From NCBI RefSeq assembly GCF_001593955.1, contig NZ_LTAZ01000004.1, positions 558,001 through 622,000 on the forward strand: a DNA stretch of 64,000 nt, read 5' to 3'. Shown in pieces: positions 25,914-35,656 of this stretch. The position numbers and the translations under genes were made by a program. Position 1 is the first letter of the stretch, and the number at the start of each line of letters is the position of its first letter. The DNA comes from Halalkalicoccus paucihalophilus (GTDB taxonomy: Archaea; Halobacteriota; Halobacteria; Halobacteriales; Halalkalicoccaceae). The notes under the pieces were generated by a model. It was not told the DNA's origin, did not search any database, and saw only the letters and a program-made list of their open reading frames with translations.

Positions 25914-26315
25914 GTGACCCGCGTCGTCGTTCCCGTCCGCCATCCCCTCTCAGACCGGTCGAGACGGACCGTCGAGAAGGCCCTCGAAGTCGCAGACGAG
26001 GACGGCGCGAACCTGACCGTGTTACACGTCAACCTCTATCAGAACGGACACCCGATCACGCGGACGGAGCTCAAACGCGCGGTCGAATCCGAGTTCGGGA
26101 GGCTCAACAACGTGCGATACGTGGTCCGCTCGGGGTTCTTGGTCGAGGAGACCATTCTCGACGAAATCGCCGCCGAGGCCGCCGATATCGTCGTTATCGG
26201 CCACAAACAGGCCTCACGGTGGAAACGCCTCGTCAACCGGTTGGTGCGCGACCCGGACATCGAGTCGTTCCTCAAACACCGCCTCGACTGTACCGTGATC
26301 ACGGTTGGCGGCTGA
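25914..26315 (+). CDS. Universal stress protein UspA family
   Basis: 133 aa, GTG start at 25914. It begins MTRVVVPVRHPLSDRSRRTVEKALEVA and has the Usp alternating fold with a VVIGHKQASRWKRLVNRLV segment in place of the ATP loop. The classic G-2x-G-9x-G(S/T) motif is not intact, so it may not bind ATP. Its last 17 bases overlap the convergent MscS gene. Confidence 0.85.
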   Translation: MTRVVVPVRHPLSDRSRRTVEKALEVADEDGANLTVLHVNLYQNGHPITRTELKRAVESEFGRLNNVRYVVRSGFLVEETILDEIAAEAADIVVIGHKQASRWKRLVNRLVRDPDIESFLKHRLDCTVITVGG

Positions 26316-27258
26316 GGTCGGGATCCGACCGCTCCGTTCTCGCGTCCTCTTCCATCGGTTCCATCGCCACGCGCGCCTCGCCGCTGGTCTCGTCGAACAC
26401 GACGTGCGTGTGGGGGTAGGGGATCCCGACGTCGGCCTCGTCGAGTTCCTTCCAGATCCGTTCTTGGATCTCCGAACGGACCTTCGCCCCGTAGTAGGGG
26501 CTTCGAACCCAGTAGCGAAGCCTGAGCGCGACCCCGTGGTCGGCGTACTCTCTGATCTGACAGGTCGGACGGGCGGGATATCGGGCGTTACCCACGCGGA
26601 TGGTCGGACCGCCGGCGATGACGCCCTCGGCCTGCCGGGCGGCGCGTACGATCAGTCGACGCGCCTCCGCGAGGTCGCCCTCGTAGGTGACGGTCATGTC
26701 GAGCGTCATCCGGGTGCGTTCGTCCTCGGCGGAGTAGTTGATCACGTCCCGTTCGCGGATGGTGGCGTTCGGGATCACGAGCACGGAGTTGTCCTCGGTG
26801 AGCACTTTGGTGTATCGGAGGGTGATGTCCTCGATGAACCCCTGCTGTTGGACATCGACGATCTCGATCATGTCGCCGATCTCGTAGGGCTGATCCGCGA
26901 GGACGAACAGCCCGCCGACGTAGTTGCCGATGACGGGCGCGAGGATGACGGCGACCACCGCCGAGATCACCGTCACGGAGAGGAAGATGTTGCCGACGCC
27001 GACGCCGAGGATCCCCGCGGCGATCGCGACCGAAAACAGGATGATCCCGATCTTGATCCCGCGCAGAACCGTCCGCGAGAGGCTCTGGCGTTCGAAGCGC
27101 TGGGCGACGGGCCGACCGAGCATCCGGACCGCGACGCCCGAGAGATACCAGCCGACGACGATCACCGCAAGCGAGAGCAACAACCGACCCGTCAGCGAGC
27201 CCACCAGCCACTGGAGGAAGCCCTCGATCGTCCCGCTGATCTGTTGCTCGATCTGCAT
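26299..27258 (-). CDS. Small-conductance mechanosensitive channel (MscS family)
   Basis: 319 aa. Three membrane helices fill residues about 20-130; the last contains VILAPVIGNYVGGLFVLADQ, the pore helix. A beta domain follows with GDMIEIVDVQQQGFIEDI and LVIPNATIRERDVINYS, as in MscS. It acts as a pressure-release valve in the cytoplasmic membrane, relevant to osmotic downshift in a halophile. The charged C-terminal tail (about 290-319) is variable in the family. Confidence 0.93.
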   Translation of the reverse strand: MQIEQQISGTIEGFLQWLVGSLTGRLLLSLAVIVVGWYLSGVAVRMLGRPVAQRFERQSLSRTVLRGIKIGIILFSVAIAAGILGVGVGNIFLSVTVISAVVAVILAPVIGNYVGGLFVLADQPYEIGDMIEIVDVQQQGFIEDITLRYTKVLTEDNSVLVIPNATIRERDVINYSAEDERTRMTLDMTVTYEGDLAEARRLIVRAARQAEGVIAGGPTIRVGNARYPARPTCQIREYADHGVALRLRYWVRSPYYGAKVRSEIQERIWKELDEADVGIPYPHTHVVFDETSGEARVAMEPMEEDARTERSDPDLSRQP

Positions 27259-27341
27259 CGTTTATAGTTCCACGAGGACCGCCCAAAGGGTTGTCGTCTC
27301 CGGTCACCAACACATAAGATACCGAGCGTCGTAGCCCGAGT

Positions 27342-28082
27342 ATGTCCTCGGATCCCGGCGATGCGTCGTTTCACGTCACCCACGAGTCCGGCGAGACGGG
27401 TACGACCCTACTCGTTGGGCTCTCGCAGTTCGGGTTGGCGGGACTGACGGCCGTCGACTACCTGACGACACAGCTCGATCTCGAACCCACCGGCCACATC
27501 AGCGCCGAGGCATTGCCATCGATCACCCCCTTCACCGAGGGCCGGCCACGCCACCACACGCGGCTGTACTCCCGCTCCGACCTCGATATCACCGTTCTCG
27601 TCGGCGAACTGTTCGTTCCCGTCCAGGCCGCCGACTCGTTCAGTCGGGCGATCCTCGAATGGACCGAGGGAACGGTCGACGAGATCGCCGTCCTCTCGGG
27701 GATCCCGCTGGCTCACGGCCCGGACGACCACCGCACGTTCTACATCGCCACCGAGGATTACTATCGCGATCGACTGAAGGAAACCGACATCGATCCGATG
27801 GGGATGGGCTTTCTCGACGGCGTGAATGCGAGCCTCGTCGAGCGCGGGATGGACACCGACCTCGGCGTGGGCGTGTTCGTCACCCCCGTCCACACGCAGG
27901 TCCCCGACGCCGAGGCGGCCCTGCGCCTGCTCTCGACGCTGAAGTTGGTCTACGACCTCGATCTCGACACCGCACCGCTCGAGGAGTTCGCGGACGAGGT
28001 CCGCCAGCACTACGCCCAGCTCTCCGAACGCCTCGAAGCCGCCGAGACCCACGAACGGCCCGACGACCGGATGTTCATGTAA
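27342..28082 (+). CDS. PAC2 (proteasome assembly chaperone 2)-family protein
   Basis: 246 aa. Blocks [19 protein letters not shown] near the N-terminus and the strand [11 protein letters not shown], followed by [10 protein letters not shown], match the archaeal PAC2/ATP-grasp-like family. In eukaryotes the family helps assemble 20S proteasomes; in archaea the function is unproven. A coiled C-terminal helix (about 215-240) is visible. It is followed after 67 bases by a TrmB-type regulator. Confidence 0.88.
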   Translation: MSSDPGDASFHVTHESGETGTTLLVGLSQFGLAGLTAVDYLTTQLDLEPTGHISAEALPSITPFTEGRPRHHTRLYSRSDLDITVLVGELFVPVQAADSFSRAILEWTEGTVDEIAVLSGIPLAHGPDDHRTFYIATEDYYRDRLKETDIDPMGMGFLDGVNASLVERGMDTDLGVGVFVTPVHTQVPDAEAALRLLSTLKLVYDLDLDTAPLEEFADEVRQHYAQLSERLEAAETHERPDDRMFM

Positions 28083-28117
28083 CTCGATTTCGAAACGGCG
28101 TGCTACTCGAATCCGGA

Positions 28118-28127
28118 TATCTAATAT
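28118..28127 (+). promoter_or_regulatory. BoxA of the first TrmB-type regulator
   Basis: ATATCTAATA lies about 27 bases before the ATG at 28150. This spacing supports a leaderless mRNA starting at MVSPDL and argues against the upstream ATG at 28126, which would sit in BoxA. Confidence 0.5.
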
Positions 28128-28149
28128 GCTCTCGGCGGCAAGGCGGGCT

Positions 28150-29202
28150 ATGGTCAGCCCCGATCTGCGCGCGACGCTCGAAGCCGTCGGCGAGCAGTTC
28201 AACCTCGGCGAGTACGAGATCGACGCCTATCTCACGGTCCTCGAACACGGTCAACTCACCGCCAGCGAGATCGCCGATCGAACCGACATCCCCCAGCCAC
28301 GCGTCTACGATACGGTCAGAAGCCTCTCGGATCGCGGGCTCGTCGAACTCCGGGAGACCCGCCCGATGCAGATCATCGCGGTCGATCCCGACGAGGCGTT
28401 CGGACGGGTCCGGGGCTCGCTCGACGAGATGGTCGACGAACTCGAGGCGCGCTATACGGCCCCCGCCCGCGAGACCGAAGCCGTCTCGCTGGTGAAATCC
28501 CGCTCGACGATCCTGCGGAACCTCGCCGAAGTGATCGAGGCCGCCGAGTACGAACTCATCCTCTCGCTGACGCCCGACCTCCTCGAACGGTTCGAGGACG
28601 AACTCCACGAGGCGCTCTCCTCTGGCGTCAGCATCGAACTGCTCGTGGCGCCCGCCGCCGCCGCGCCCGCACCCGAGGAGTTCCCCTACAAAGAAGTCTC
28701 GACGGTCGCGCGATCTCGACGCGGGATCACGACACCCGTGATCGCCGTGGCCGACGGCGTCTACTCGGTGTATGCCACCCAGGACGCGATCCGTGACGAC
28801 CGCGATCGCTACGGCGTGATCTTCAACCGCTCCGCGCTCGGTTTTCTCGTCTCGGGATTCTTCGGGACCGTGCTGTGGACCACCGCCGAGACGCTCGCAG
28901 AGAACGGCGACGGGCGCCCCTTCCCCCGGAAGTACGCCTCGATCCGCCGGTGTGTCAAGGACATCCGCGAACTCGGTGGCGAGTTCTTCGCGAGCGTCGA
29001 GGGTCGTGACGTCGAGACCGGCGAGCCACGCGTGGTTCGGGGTCGGGTCTCGGGTGTCGACTTCGAGGACACCGAGGAAGTCGCGACGATGACCATCGAC
29101 ACCGGGGACGGGGAGGTGTCGGTCGGCGGGCGGGTCGCCGCGCTCGAACGGATCGAGGCCCACGAGATCCATGTCGGGCGCGACGGCGTCCCGGACTCGT
29201 AG
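28150..29202 (+). CDS. TrmB-family sugar-responsive transcriptional regulator
   Basis: 350 aa from the ATG at 28150. An N-terminal TrmB winged helix (about 10-75: [23 protein letters not shown], then [13 protein letters not shown]) is followed by a phospholipase-D-like/sugar-binding C-terminal domain. The length fits haloarchaeal TrmB (about 355 aa), which controls sugar metabolism genes. It lies 6 kb from an ABC sugar importer and may regulate it; this is inferred from proximity only. A start eight codons upstream is possible. Confidence 0.87.
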   Translation: MVSPDLRATLEAVGEQFNLGEYEIDAYLTVLEHGQLTASEIADRTDIPQPRVYDTVRSLSDRGLVELRETRPMQIIAVDPDEAFGRVRGSLDEMVDELEARYTAPARETEAVSLVKSRSTILRNLAEVIEAAEYELILSLTPDLLERFEDELHEALSSGVSIELLVAPAAAAPAPEEFPYKEVSTVARSRRGITTPVIAVADGVYSVYATQDAIRDDRDRYGVIFNRSALGFLVSGFFGTVLWTTAETLAENGDGRPFPRKYASIRRCVKDIRELGGEFFASVEGRDVETGEPRVVRGRVSGVDFEDTEEVATMTIDTGDGEVSVGGRVAALERIEAHEIHVGRDGVPDS

Positions 29203-29267
29203 ACCGTCCGCCGGCGTCGCGCAAGGGAGGGATACTTGCTTTTCGAGCACGGCGATACGGTAGAGCG

Positions 29268-29471
29268 ATGAGTCAGGACAGAGTACGGTGGGAGTACGAG
29301 ACGCTCAGGCCGCCCCGAGAAGCGACGAAAAGGGAGGCGAGCGACCCGAAAGCGGAGTTGAACGCGCTCGGCGAGGAGGGCTGGGAACTCGTCGAAACGA
29401 TCGAGTACACCGGCGGCGGCGGAACGAAGTATCTAGTGTTCAAGCGTCCGGTCGACGACGGAGCGACATGA
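29268..29471 (+). CDS. DUF4177-family small protein
   Basis: 67 aa. WEYETLRPPR, LNALGEEGWELVETIEYTGG and YLVFKRPV form the short strand-helix-strand pattern of DUF4177. The function is unknown. Its stop overlaps the start of the next membrane-protein gene (ATGA at 29468-29471), so the two are translationally coupled. Confidence 0.87.
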   Translation: MSQDRVRWEYETLRPPREATKREASDPKAELNALGEEGWELVETIEYTGGGGTKYLVFKRPVDDGAT

Positions 29472-30550
29472 GCGCGGACCCCGACGCTGGACCGGACATC
29501 GAGGCCGAGCCGAAAGACGACGTCGACATCGAGTCCGATCACGATTCGGATATCGGCACCGCCAATACGATGCAGGCGCGCTCGAGCGAGAGCCGCATCA
29601 AGCTCTGGGCAACGATGAGGGGCAATCGACTGCTGATCACGGTCCTACTGGCGGTCGGTTTTTTCCTCGGCTTCGTCATAGTCGGGGAGCTGTTCATCCC
29701 GAACTTCGAGTCGACGATCCATTCGGATAGCATGATCAGCTACATGTTCTCGACGATGATCAGCGCGATCATCACCGGGACGACGCTAGTCGTGACGATC
29801 AGCCAAATCGTGATCTCTCAGGAGAACGGCCCGCTTGGCGATCAACGACAGCGAATGAGCAACACGATGGACTTTCGCGAGTACACCGAGGAGATGATCG
29901 ACTCGCCGGCTCCCGCGGATCCCTCGGCGTTCCTCCGTGAGATAATCAGCGCGACCGACAGACGAGCCAAGATACTACGGGACGCCATCGCCGACAACGG
30001 AAACGACGAACTCCGGGCGGAGGTCGACGAGTTCACCGAGAGCCTGATAGAGAACGCCGAGGAGGTTCGCAACGAGCTCGAGGGGGCGAGTTTCGGCTCG
30101 TTCGAGGTGCTCAACGCCGCGCTCAACTACAACTACGGCATCAAGATATTCCAGGTCGAACGCATCGCGAACGACCATCCAGAGGACCTCACCGACGAGG
30201 ACATGGCGATCCTCGATGGCCTGAAGTCGACGCTGTCGATGTTCGGCCCGGCCCGCGAGCACATCAAGACGCTGTACTTCCAGTGGGCGCTAATGGACCT
30301 CTCACAGATGATCCTCTATGCGGCGGTGCCGGCACTACTGGTCGCCGGGAGCATGCTCGGGTTTTTCAGCGGGCTCTCGCTGCCGAATACGACCTTCGGC
30401 GTGAGCGATACGACCCTCGTCGTCGGTGCGGCGCTGACGATCACGCTGATCCCGTTCCTGTTGCTCATCAGTTACATCGCGCGGGTGGCGACCGCAGCGA
30501 AACGGACCCTCGCGATGGGGCCGCTCGTCCTCCGGGAGTCCCAGCGCTAG
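29468..30550 (+). CDS. Four-helix membrane protein, unknown function
   Basis: 360 aa, ATG at 29468 overlapping the DUF4177 stop. The acidic N-terminus (about 1-40) is followed by two hydrophobic helices (about 55-77 and 92-115). A long soluble helical middle carries RRAKILRDAIADNG and EEVRNELEGASFGSFEVL, and two further helices lie at about 282-305 and 318-342. It resembles haloarchaeal DUF-type membrane proteins; no catalytic motif was recognised. Coupling to DUF4177 hints at a shared process. Confidence 0.75.
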   Translation: MSADPDAGPDIEAEPKDDVDIESDHDSDIGTANTMQARSSESRIKLWATMRGNRLLITVLLAVGFFLGFVIVGELFIPNFESTIHSDSMISYMFSTMISAIITGTTLVVTISQIVISQENGPLGDQRQRMSNTMDFREYTEEMIDSPAPADPSAFLREIISATDRRAKILRDAIADNGNDELRAEVDEFTESLIENAEEVRNELEGASFGSFEVLNAALNYNYGIKIFQVERIANDHPEDLTDEDMAILDGLKSTLSMFGPAREHIKTLYFQWALMDLSQMILYAAVPALLVAGSMLGFFSGLSLPNTTFGVSDTTLVVGAALTITLIPFLLLISYIARVATAAKRTLAMGPLVLRESQR

Positions 30551-30615
30551 TCGCCCGTCGCCAGTCTTTTGCTCGCCTGTATCGATTTGGGACCGTGAAC
30601 GACCCTGACGACGGG

Positions 30616-31593
30616 ATGGAGTACACCACCCTCGGCTCGACGGGCATGGAGGTCTCGAAGCTCTGTCTCGGCTGTATGAACTTCGGGAGCGACCAGCCGT
30701 GGATGATCGACGACGAGGAACGGAGCCGGGAGGTCATCGACCGCGCGCTCGATCTGGGAATCAACTTTCTGGACACCGCGAACGTCTACTCCCGTGGCGA
30801 GAGCGAGGAGATCGTCGGCAGCGCGATCGAGGGCCGGGATCGCTCGGAGCTCGTGATCGCTACCAAGGTATATGGCGAGATGGGCGAAGGCCCCAATCAG
30901 GGCGGGCTCTCGCGAAAACACATCATCGATCAGTGTGAAGCGAGTTTAGAACGACTGAACACGGACTACATCGACCTCTATCAGATCCACCGCTGGGACG
31001 ACTCCACGCCCATCGAGGAGACGCTCTCGGCGCTCAGCTACCTCGTCGAGGAAGGCCTCGTGAGATATATCGGGGCCTCGACGATGATGGGATGGCAGTT
31101 CACCAAGGCGCTCTACGAGAGCGACCTCGGCGGCCACGAACGGTTCGTCTCAATGCAGCCCGAATACAGCCTCGTCGACCGCCACGAGGAGGAGAACCTC
31201 CTTCCCGTCTGCCGGGATCAGGGGGTCGGCGTGATCCCGTGGAGCCCGCTGGGCGGGGGCTTTCTCACCGGGAAGTACGACCGGGACGCCGAGCCTGCGG
31301 AGGGGCGGGCAGCGACCGACGACCACACCCGCGAGCGCTTCACCGAGGAGAACTGGGCGGTGCTCGACGTACTCCGCGAGATCGCCGAGCGGAAGGACGC
31401 CTCGCCCGCACAGGTCAGCCTCGCGTGGCTCTTAGAGAAGGAGGTCGTCGACGCGCCGATCATCGGGCCCCGGTCGCTCGACCACCTCGAGGAGAACGCC
31501 GCGGCGGTGTCGGTCTCGCTCACCGACGAGGAAATCGAGCGCCTCGAAGCACCCAAAACGCCGGTCTGGTCGCGTGCGACCGGCGACCTCTGA
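30616..31593 (+). CDS. Aldo/keto reductase
   Basis: 325 aa from the ATG at 30616; a GTG at 30595 in frame is an alternative. The AKR fold is clear: LGSTGMEVSKLCLGCMNFG, FLDTANVYSRGESE (catalytic Asp and Tyr), the Lys in VIATKVYG, YIDLYQIHRWD (His) and GVIPWSPLGGGFLTGKY near the cofactor site. It is an NADPH-dependent oxidoreductase of sugars or carbonyls, related to the YajO/Tas-type group. It is flanked by regulator genes of the sugar island. Confidence 0.92.
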   Translation: MEYTTLGSTGMEVSKLCLGCMNFGSDQPWMIDDEERSREVIDRALDLGINFLDTANVYSRGESEEIVGSAIEGRDRSELVIATKVYGEMGEGPNQGGLSRKHIIDQCEASLERLNTDYIDLYQIHRWDDSTPIEETLSALSYLVEEGLVRYIGASTMMGWQFTKALYESDLGGHERFVSMQPEYSLVDRHEEENLLPVCRDQGVGVIPWSPLGGGFLTGKYDRDAEPAEGRAATDDHTRERFTEENWAVLDVLREIAERKDASPAQVSLAWLLEKEVVDAPIIGPRSLDHLEENAAAVSVSLTDEEIERLEAPKTPVWSRATGDL

Positions 31594-31635
31594 GCCGAAC
31601 CGTGCGTTTATCCCCCCTGCCATCGACCCTCAGCC

Positions 31636-32703
31636 ATGTCGAGCGATGACCTCGAGAGCGTCCTCGAGGAGGGCGGTCTCTCGCCGTATCAGGCGGCGGC
31701 GTTCGTCGCGCTGTTGGACCTCGGTGCCGCGTCGGCCCGAACGATCGCACAGACCAGTAACGTGCCCGATCCGCGGATCTACGACGTGTTGCGCGATCTG
31801 GAAGCCGCCGGCTACGTCGAGACCTACGAACAGGAGCAGCTCCACGCCCGCGTAAGCGACCTCGATCGAATCACCGAGGCACTCGCCTCGCGAGCCGAGC
31901 GGTTCTCGTGGGCGAGCGAGGAGGTCGAGGACCGATACGAGCGGCCACACGCCGAGATCGGGGAGGCGCGGATCGTCGGTCGGTTCGAGACGGTGTTCGA
32001 CCACGCCCGCGAGGCGATCGAGGGGGCGACCGACCGGATTCAGGCGTCGCTGACGACCGGAGAGCTCGCGGACCTCGCGCCCGCACTCGCCGGAGCGCTC
32101 GACCGTGGCGTCGACGTGCGGCTGTCGCTCCACGGCGAGCACGAGGACCTCCCCTCGCCGGAGTCGCTCGCGGAGTACTGTTCGGAGGCGCGCTATCGGC
32201 CGCTTCCGGCCCCCTTCGTCGTGCTCGTCGATCGCTCGGAGCTGTGTTTCGTCCCCCACTCCGGGTCGGTCAACGAGTACGGCGTGATCATCGACGACCG
32301 GACCCACGCCTACGTCTTTCACTGGTTTTTCGTCCTCTGTCTGTGGGACGTCTGGGAGGTCTACTACTCGGGGCGAGCGACCGAGCCGCCGATCACCTAC
32401 GCTGGGCTCCGCGAGTGTCTGCGGGCGGTCGAGCCCGAACTCGCAGCCGGTCGAACCGTGCTGGCGAGCGTCGAGGGGCGGTGGACCGCCACCGGCGAGG
32501 ACTGCTCGTTCACCGGCCGGATCGTCGACTGTGTCTATACGACCCAGTCGACGCGGACCGACGTCGATTCGACGATCGCCGCCTACGCCGGACAGGCGAC
32601 GCTCGTGATCGATACGGACGACGGCGAGCGCCGCGTCGGCGGCTGGGGGGCGACCCTCGAGGAGGTCGAGGCGACCCGGATCACGATCGAGGCGATCGAG
32701 TAG
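31636..32703 (+). CDS. Second TrmB-family transcriptional regulator
   Basis: 355 aa. The N-terminal winged helix (LSPYQAAAFVALLDLGAASARTI and VPDPRIYDVLRDLEAAGYVE) is of TrmB type. The C-terminal domain parallels the first regulator, with NEYGVIIDDRTHAYVFHWFF in the equivalent place. It is only distantly similar to the 28150 paralogue, so it probably senses another ligand. It follows the aldo/keto reductase gene by 42 bases. Confidence 0.87.
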   Translation: MSSDDLESVLEEGGLSPYQAAAFVALLDLGAASARTIAQTSNVPDPRIYDVLRDLEAAGYVETYEQEQLHARVSDLDRITEALASRAERFSWASEEVEDRYERPHAEIGEARIVGRFETVFDHAREAIEGATDRIQASLTTGELADLAPALAGALDRGVDVRLSLHGEHEDLPSPESLAEYCSEARYRPLPAPFVVLVDRSELCFVPHSGSVNEYGVIIDDRTHAYVFHWFFVLCLWDVWEVYYSGRATEPPITYAGLRECLRAVEPELAAGRTVLASVEGRWTATGEDCSFTGRIVDCVYTTQSTRTDVDSTIAAYAGQATLVIDTDDGERRVGGWGATLEEVEATRITIEAIE

Positions 32704-32741
32704 GGCACAACGCTCTTGGCCGCTGCGTCCCACCGGAGGGT

Positions 32742-33281
32742 ATGGGAGAGCTGCCGGCGCGCTTCGGCGGTGCGGACTGGCTCGACCTCGGGCCCGGCGA
32801 GGAGGTCCTCTGGGCCGGTCACCCGAGTCTCGTCCCCTCTCTCGGCGCGTTCGCGCTGGGGGCGCTGCTGGTCGTCGCGGGTGCGGCCGGGGCGGTGCTG
32901 TTGGGCGAGTACGCGATCGTCGGCGTCGCAGGGATCGCGGCCGGCCTCGCGGTGATAGGGTGGACACACTACCGACGGATCTCGACGGGCTACGTCATCA
33001 CGACCGCGGAGGTCTACCATAAGGAGGGGTTGATCTCGCGCGACGTGACCCAGATCAGGTATGAACGGATCCAGAACACCTCCTTCAGCCAGTCGGTACT
33101 CGAACGGGCCCTCTCCTATGGCGACGTGATCATCACGAGCGCGGGCACCGGCGAGGTCGAGATCACGCTTCGGGACGTTCCCGACCCCGCGAAACTGAAG
33201 GGACTGCTGAGCGAGCAACTCGACGACGTCTACGCGACGGACGCGCCACGGTCGACCGAATTCGCCCGGTCGGATCTCTGA
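32742..33281 (+). CDS. Membrane protein with bacterial PH domain (YdbS-like)
   Basis: 179 aa. LGPGEEVLWAGHPS precedes two hydrophobic helices (about 31-50 and 54-72). The PH-type segment ISTGYVITTAEVYHKEGLI, IRYERIQNTSFSQSVLERAL and GDVIITSAGTGEVEITLRDV follows and matches the bPH2/YdbS-YdbT family. The role is unknown. It lies 38 bases after the TrmB-type gene. Confidence 0.87.
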   Translation: MGELPARFGGADWLDLGPGEEVLWAGHPSLVPSLGAFALGALLVVAGAAGAVLLGEYAIVGVAGIAAGLAVIGWTHYRRISTGYVITTAEVYHKEGLISRDVTQIRYERIQNTSFSQSVLERALSYGDVIITSAGTGEVEITLRDVPDPAKLKGLLSEQLDDVYATDAPRSTEFARSDL

Positions 33282-33327
33282 GCGTCCCGACGGAACGCTG
33301 ATACCGTCCCCGTGTCAACGACCGTCA

Positions 33328-34122
33328 ATGGCCTCGATCGCCGACCTCCGTCGACCGGAGTACACCGGACGGAACCGCTGTTGGCCCTGTACCGTTCTCA
33401 ACACGGTCGTTCTACTCGGCTGTTGTCTCGTCCTTGCCGTGCTCTCGTTTCCGCTCTCACTCGGACTGTTGCTCGCGGGCGCGGGTGCGATCTGGCTCCG
33501 TGGCTATCTCGTTCCCCGTACCCCGGCTCTCACCGCCCGTATGAGGGGAGCACTCGGGCGCGGACCGGATCGCCCGCTGACAGGGTCGATCGCTCCGGAC
33601 GACACCGACGACGACCTCGGCGAGCGAACGCTCACGACGCTGCTCGAGGCGGGCGTGATCCGACCGGAGGGCGAGCGCCTCCACCTCGACGAGCGTTTTG
33701 GCGACGACTGGCGCGGGGAGATGGAGCGACTCCGTACGCTCCCGACCGGGAGGCTCATCGAGGCGACGGCGGCGGCGACACGCGAGACGGAGGTCGAACT
33801 GCTCGATGCGGACCGTCCGCTCGTCGTTCTCACGGGACCGGACGGCGGCGAGGCGTGGGTGTCGCGACCGGTCACGATAGCGGAGGTCGCCGCCGAGGGG
33901 ACGCTCGCTACACACGTCCCCACGATGTCACACCGGGACCGGATCGCGGCCGCCCGGGCGCTACGGAGCTTCCTCGATCGGTGTCCGATCTGTGAGACGA
34001 GAACCGAGGAGGTGAAACCGAACCGATGCTGTGGCGGCGTCCGGGACCCTGCGGACCTCTCGGGGACCGTGCTCGTCTGTCCAACGTGTAACGAAGCGTT
34101 GTATCGATTCGACGACGGCTAA
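33328..34122 (+). CDS. Haloarchaeal membrane-anchored protein with C-terminal zinc knuckles
   Basis: 264 aa. The N-terminal block RRPEYTGRNRCWPCTVLN is followed by a hydrophobic hairpin (about 27-58). A soluble middle region and a C-terminal cysteine-rich segment follow: CPICETRTEEV, RCCGG and VLVCPTCNEALYRF. Several CxxC pairs should bind zinc. I recognise the architecture as recurrent in haloarchaea but know no function. Confidence 0.75.
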   Translation: MASIADLRRPEYTGRNRCWPCTVLNTVVLLGCCLVLAVLSFPLSLGLLLAGAGAIWLRGYLVPRTPALTARMRGALGRGPDRPLTGSIAPDDTDDDLGERTLTTLLEAGVIRPEGERLHLDERFGDDWRGEMERLRTLPTGRLIEATAAATRETEVELLDADRPLVVLTGPDGGEAWVSRPVTIAEVAAEGTLATHVPTMSHRDRIAAARALRSFLDRCPICETRTEEVKPNRCCGGVRDPADLSGTVLVCPTCNEALYRFDDG

Positions 34123-34182
34123 TACGGTGACGGGACGGCGACGACACGATTTACAACGGCCGTAGTACCGGTATCCCAAACA

Positions 34183-34208
34183 ACTAAATAGGAAAGATCC
34201 GTCTTTCC
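34183..34208 (+). promoter_or_regulatory. Promoter and operator of the sugar ABC transporter operon
   Basis: BoxA-like ACTAAATAG (34183-34191) abuts a perfect inverted repeat: GGAAAGA (34191-34197), spacer TCCG, TCTTTCC (34202-34208). The repeat covers the expected transcription start, ahead of the ATG at 34216. A regulator bound here would control the whole importer operon. Confidence 0.6.
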
Positions 34209-34215
34209 GCGAGAG

Positions 34216-35655
34216 ATGGGGCAACGAAACAGGAAACGGCGTTCGGGGGTATCGAGACGAACGTTCGTCAAGGCGGCCGGCGCCTCCGGTGTCACGGCCG
34301 GTTCGCTCGGACTTGCGGGATGTCTCGGGAGCGCCGATCAGGACGCGGTCGTCCTACACGCTGATGCGCGATTCCAGAGCGCCCGGGACGTGATCCAGGA
34401 GGCACTCTGGGATGCAGGGCTCGACCAGGACATCGAGTTCGTGGTTCGGGCGGCATCGAACAACACCGAACAACGGCGACAGGACATCCAGTCGGCGCTT
34501 CAGGCGGGTCGCGCCCCGCCGGACATATTCATGATGGACTCGGGGTGGACGATCCCTTTCATCCTCCGCGAGCAGACGCTCAACCTGAGTGAGCGACTCT
34601 CGAACGACGTGCTAAGTCGGATTCAGGAGACGTACATGGACACCTCCGTCGAGACGGCGAGCCACCCACAGACGGGGGACCTCCACGCCCTACCGCTGTT
34701 TCCCGACTTCGCGGTGATGCTCTATCGGAAGGATCTCGTCGAGGAGGCGGGCTATGACACGAGCGAGTGGGCCACCAACGCGCTGTCCTGGCAGGAGTTC
34801 TCCGAGATCGTCGCGGACACCCAGGAACAGAGCGGCGTCGAGTACGGTTTTACGACGCAGGGGGCGGCCTACGAGGGGCTGTCGTGCTGTACGTTCAACG
34901 AGACGATGTCGAGTTGGGGCGGGGCGTATTTCGGTGGTATCGACAACCTCTTCGAGGCCGGTGATCGCCCCGTGACCGTCGACGAGGAGCAGGTGCTCGA
35001 CGCGATCCGCATGATGCGGACGTTCATGTACGGTCAAGAGGACGACCACGCCCTCGAGGGCTTCCAACAGATCTGTCCCACCTCAATCGTCCAGTGGATC
35101 GAGGACTCCTCGCTCGGCCCGTTCCAGGACGGAAACGCCGTCGCCCACCGAAACTGGCCGTACGCGATCGCCGAGACGGCTACCGAAGACGCGTTCGGGG
35201 AAGACATCGGCGTGATGCCGATTCCCTACGGCGTCACGCCCCAGCAGGCCGATTACGAGGGGACAGGCGGAACCTGCACCGCGCTTGGCGGGTGGAACCT
35301 GGCGATCAATCCCGAAAGCGAGCGCATCGACGAGGCGACACAGATACTCGATGCGTTCTCCCAAGAGAGCGTACAGGTCGTGTTATTCGAGGAACAGAGC
35401 CTGTTCCCGCCGAACCTCGAACTGCTCGAAACACAGGAAATCCAAGAGATCGAACCGCTCGGACGGTACGTCGAGACGTTCCAGACGCTCGGAGAGAACG
35501 CGATCCCACGGCCGGTGACCGACATCTGGGCCGAACAGGGCGCGGTGATCGCGCTCGAGGTACAAAGCGCCTACACTCAAGAGAAGACCCCCGAGCAAGC
35601 GATGACCGATCTGAAAAACCGCCTGCAGGAAAGCGAACAGGACGTGGGGAACTAG
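34216..35655 (+). CDS. ABC sugar transporter, substrate-binding lipoprotein (MalE-like)
   Basis: 479 aa. The signal SRRTFVKAAGASGVTAGSL leads to a lipobox Cys36 in LAGC (Tat type). The mature part has the family-1 extracellular solute-binding fold, with GRAPPDIFMMDSGW and HALPLFPDFAVMLYRKDL typical of trehalose/maltose/glycerol-3-phosphate binders. It captures a sugar outside the membrane for the permeases encoded next. It is the first gene of a four-gene operon; the next ATG is one base after its stop. Confidence 0.92.
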   Translation: MGQRNRKRRSGVSRRTFVKAAGASGVTAGSLGLAGCLGSADQDAVVLHADARFQSARDVIQEALWDAGLDQDIEFVVRAASNNTEQRRQDIQSALQAGRAPPDIFMMDSGWTIPFILREQTLNLSERLSNDVLSRIQETYMDTSVETASHPQTGDLHALPLFPDFAVMLYRKDLVEEAGYDTSEWATNALSWQEFSEIVADTQEQSGVEYGFTTQGAAYEGLSCCTFNETMSSWGGAYFGGIDNLFEAGDRPVTVDEEQVLDAIRMMRTFMYGQEDDHALEGFQQICPTSIVQWIEDSSLGPFQDGNAVAHRNWPYAIAETATEDAFGEDIGVMPIPYGVTPQQADYEGTGGTCTALGGWNLAINPESERIDEATQILDAFSQESVQVVLFEEQSLFPPNLELLETQEIQEIEPLGRYVETFQTLGENAIPRPVTDIWAEQGAVIALEVQSAYTQEKTPEQAMTDLKNRLQESEQDVGN

Positions 35656-35656
35656 G

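Noticed and set aside
28126..28150. Start of the first TrmB-type gene at 28126
   Set aside because: The ATG at 28126 overlaps the BoxA; the start at 28150 has correct leaderless spacing and matches the family's N-terminus.
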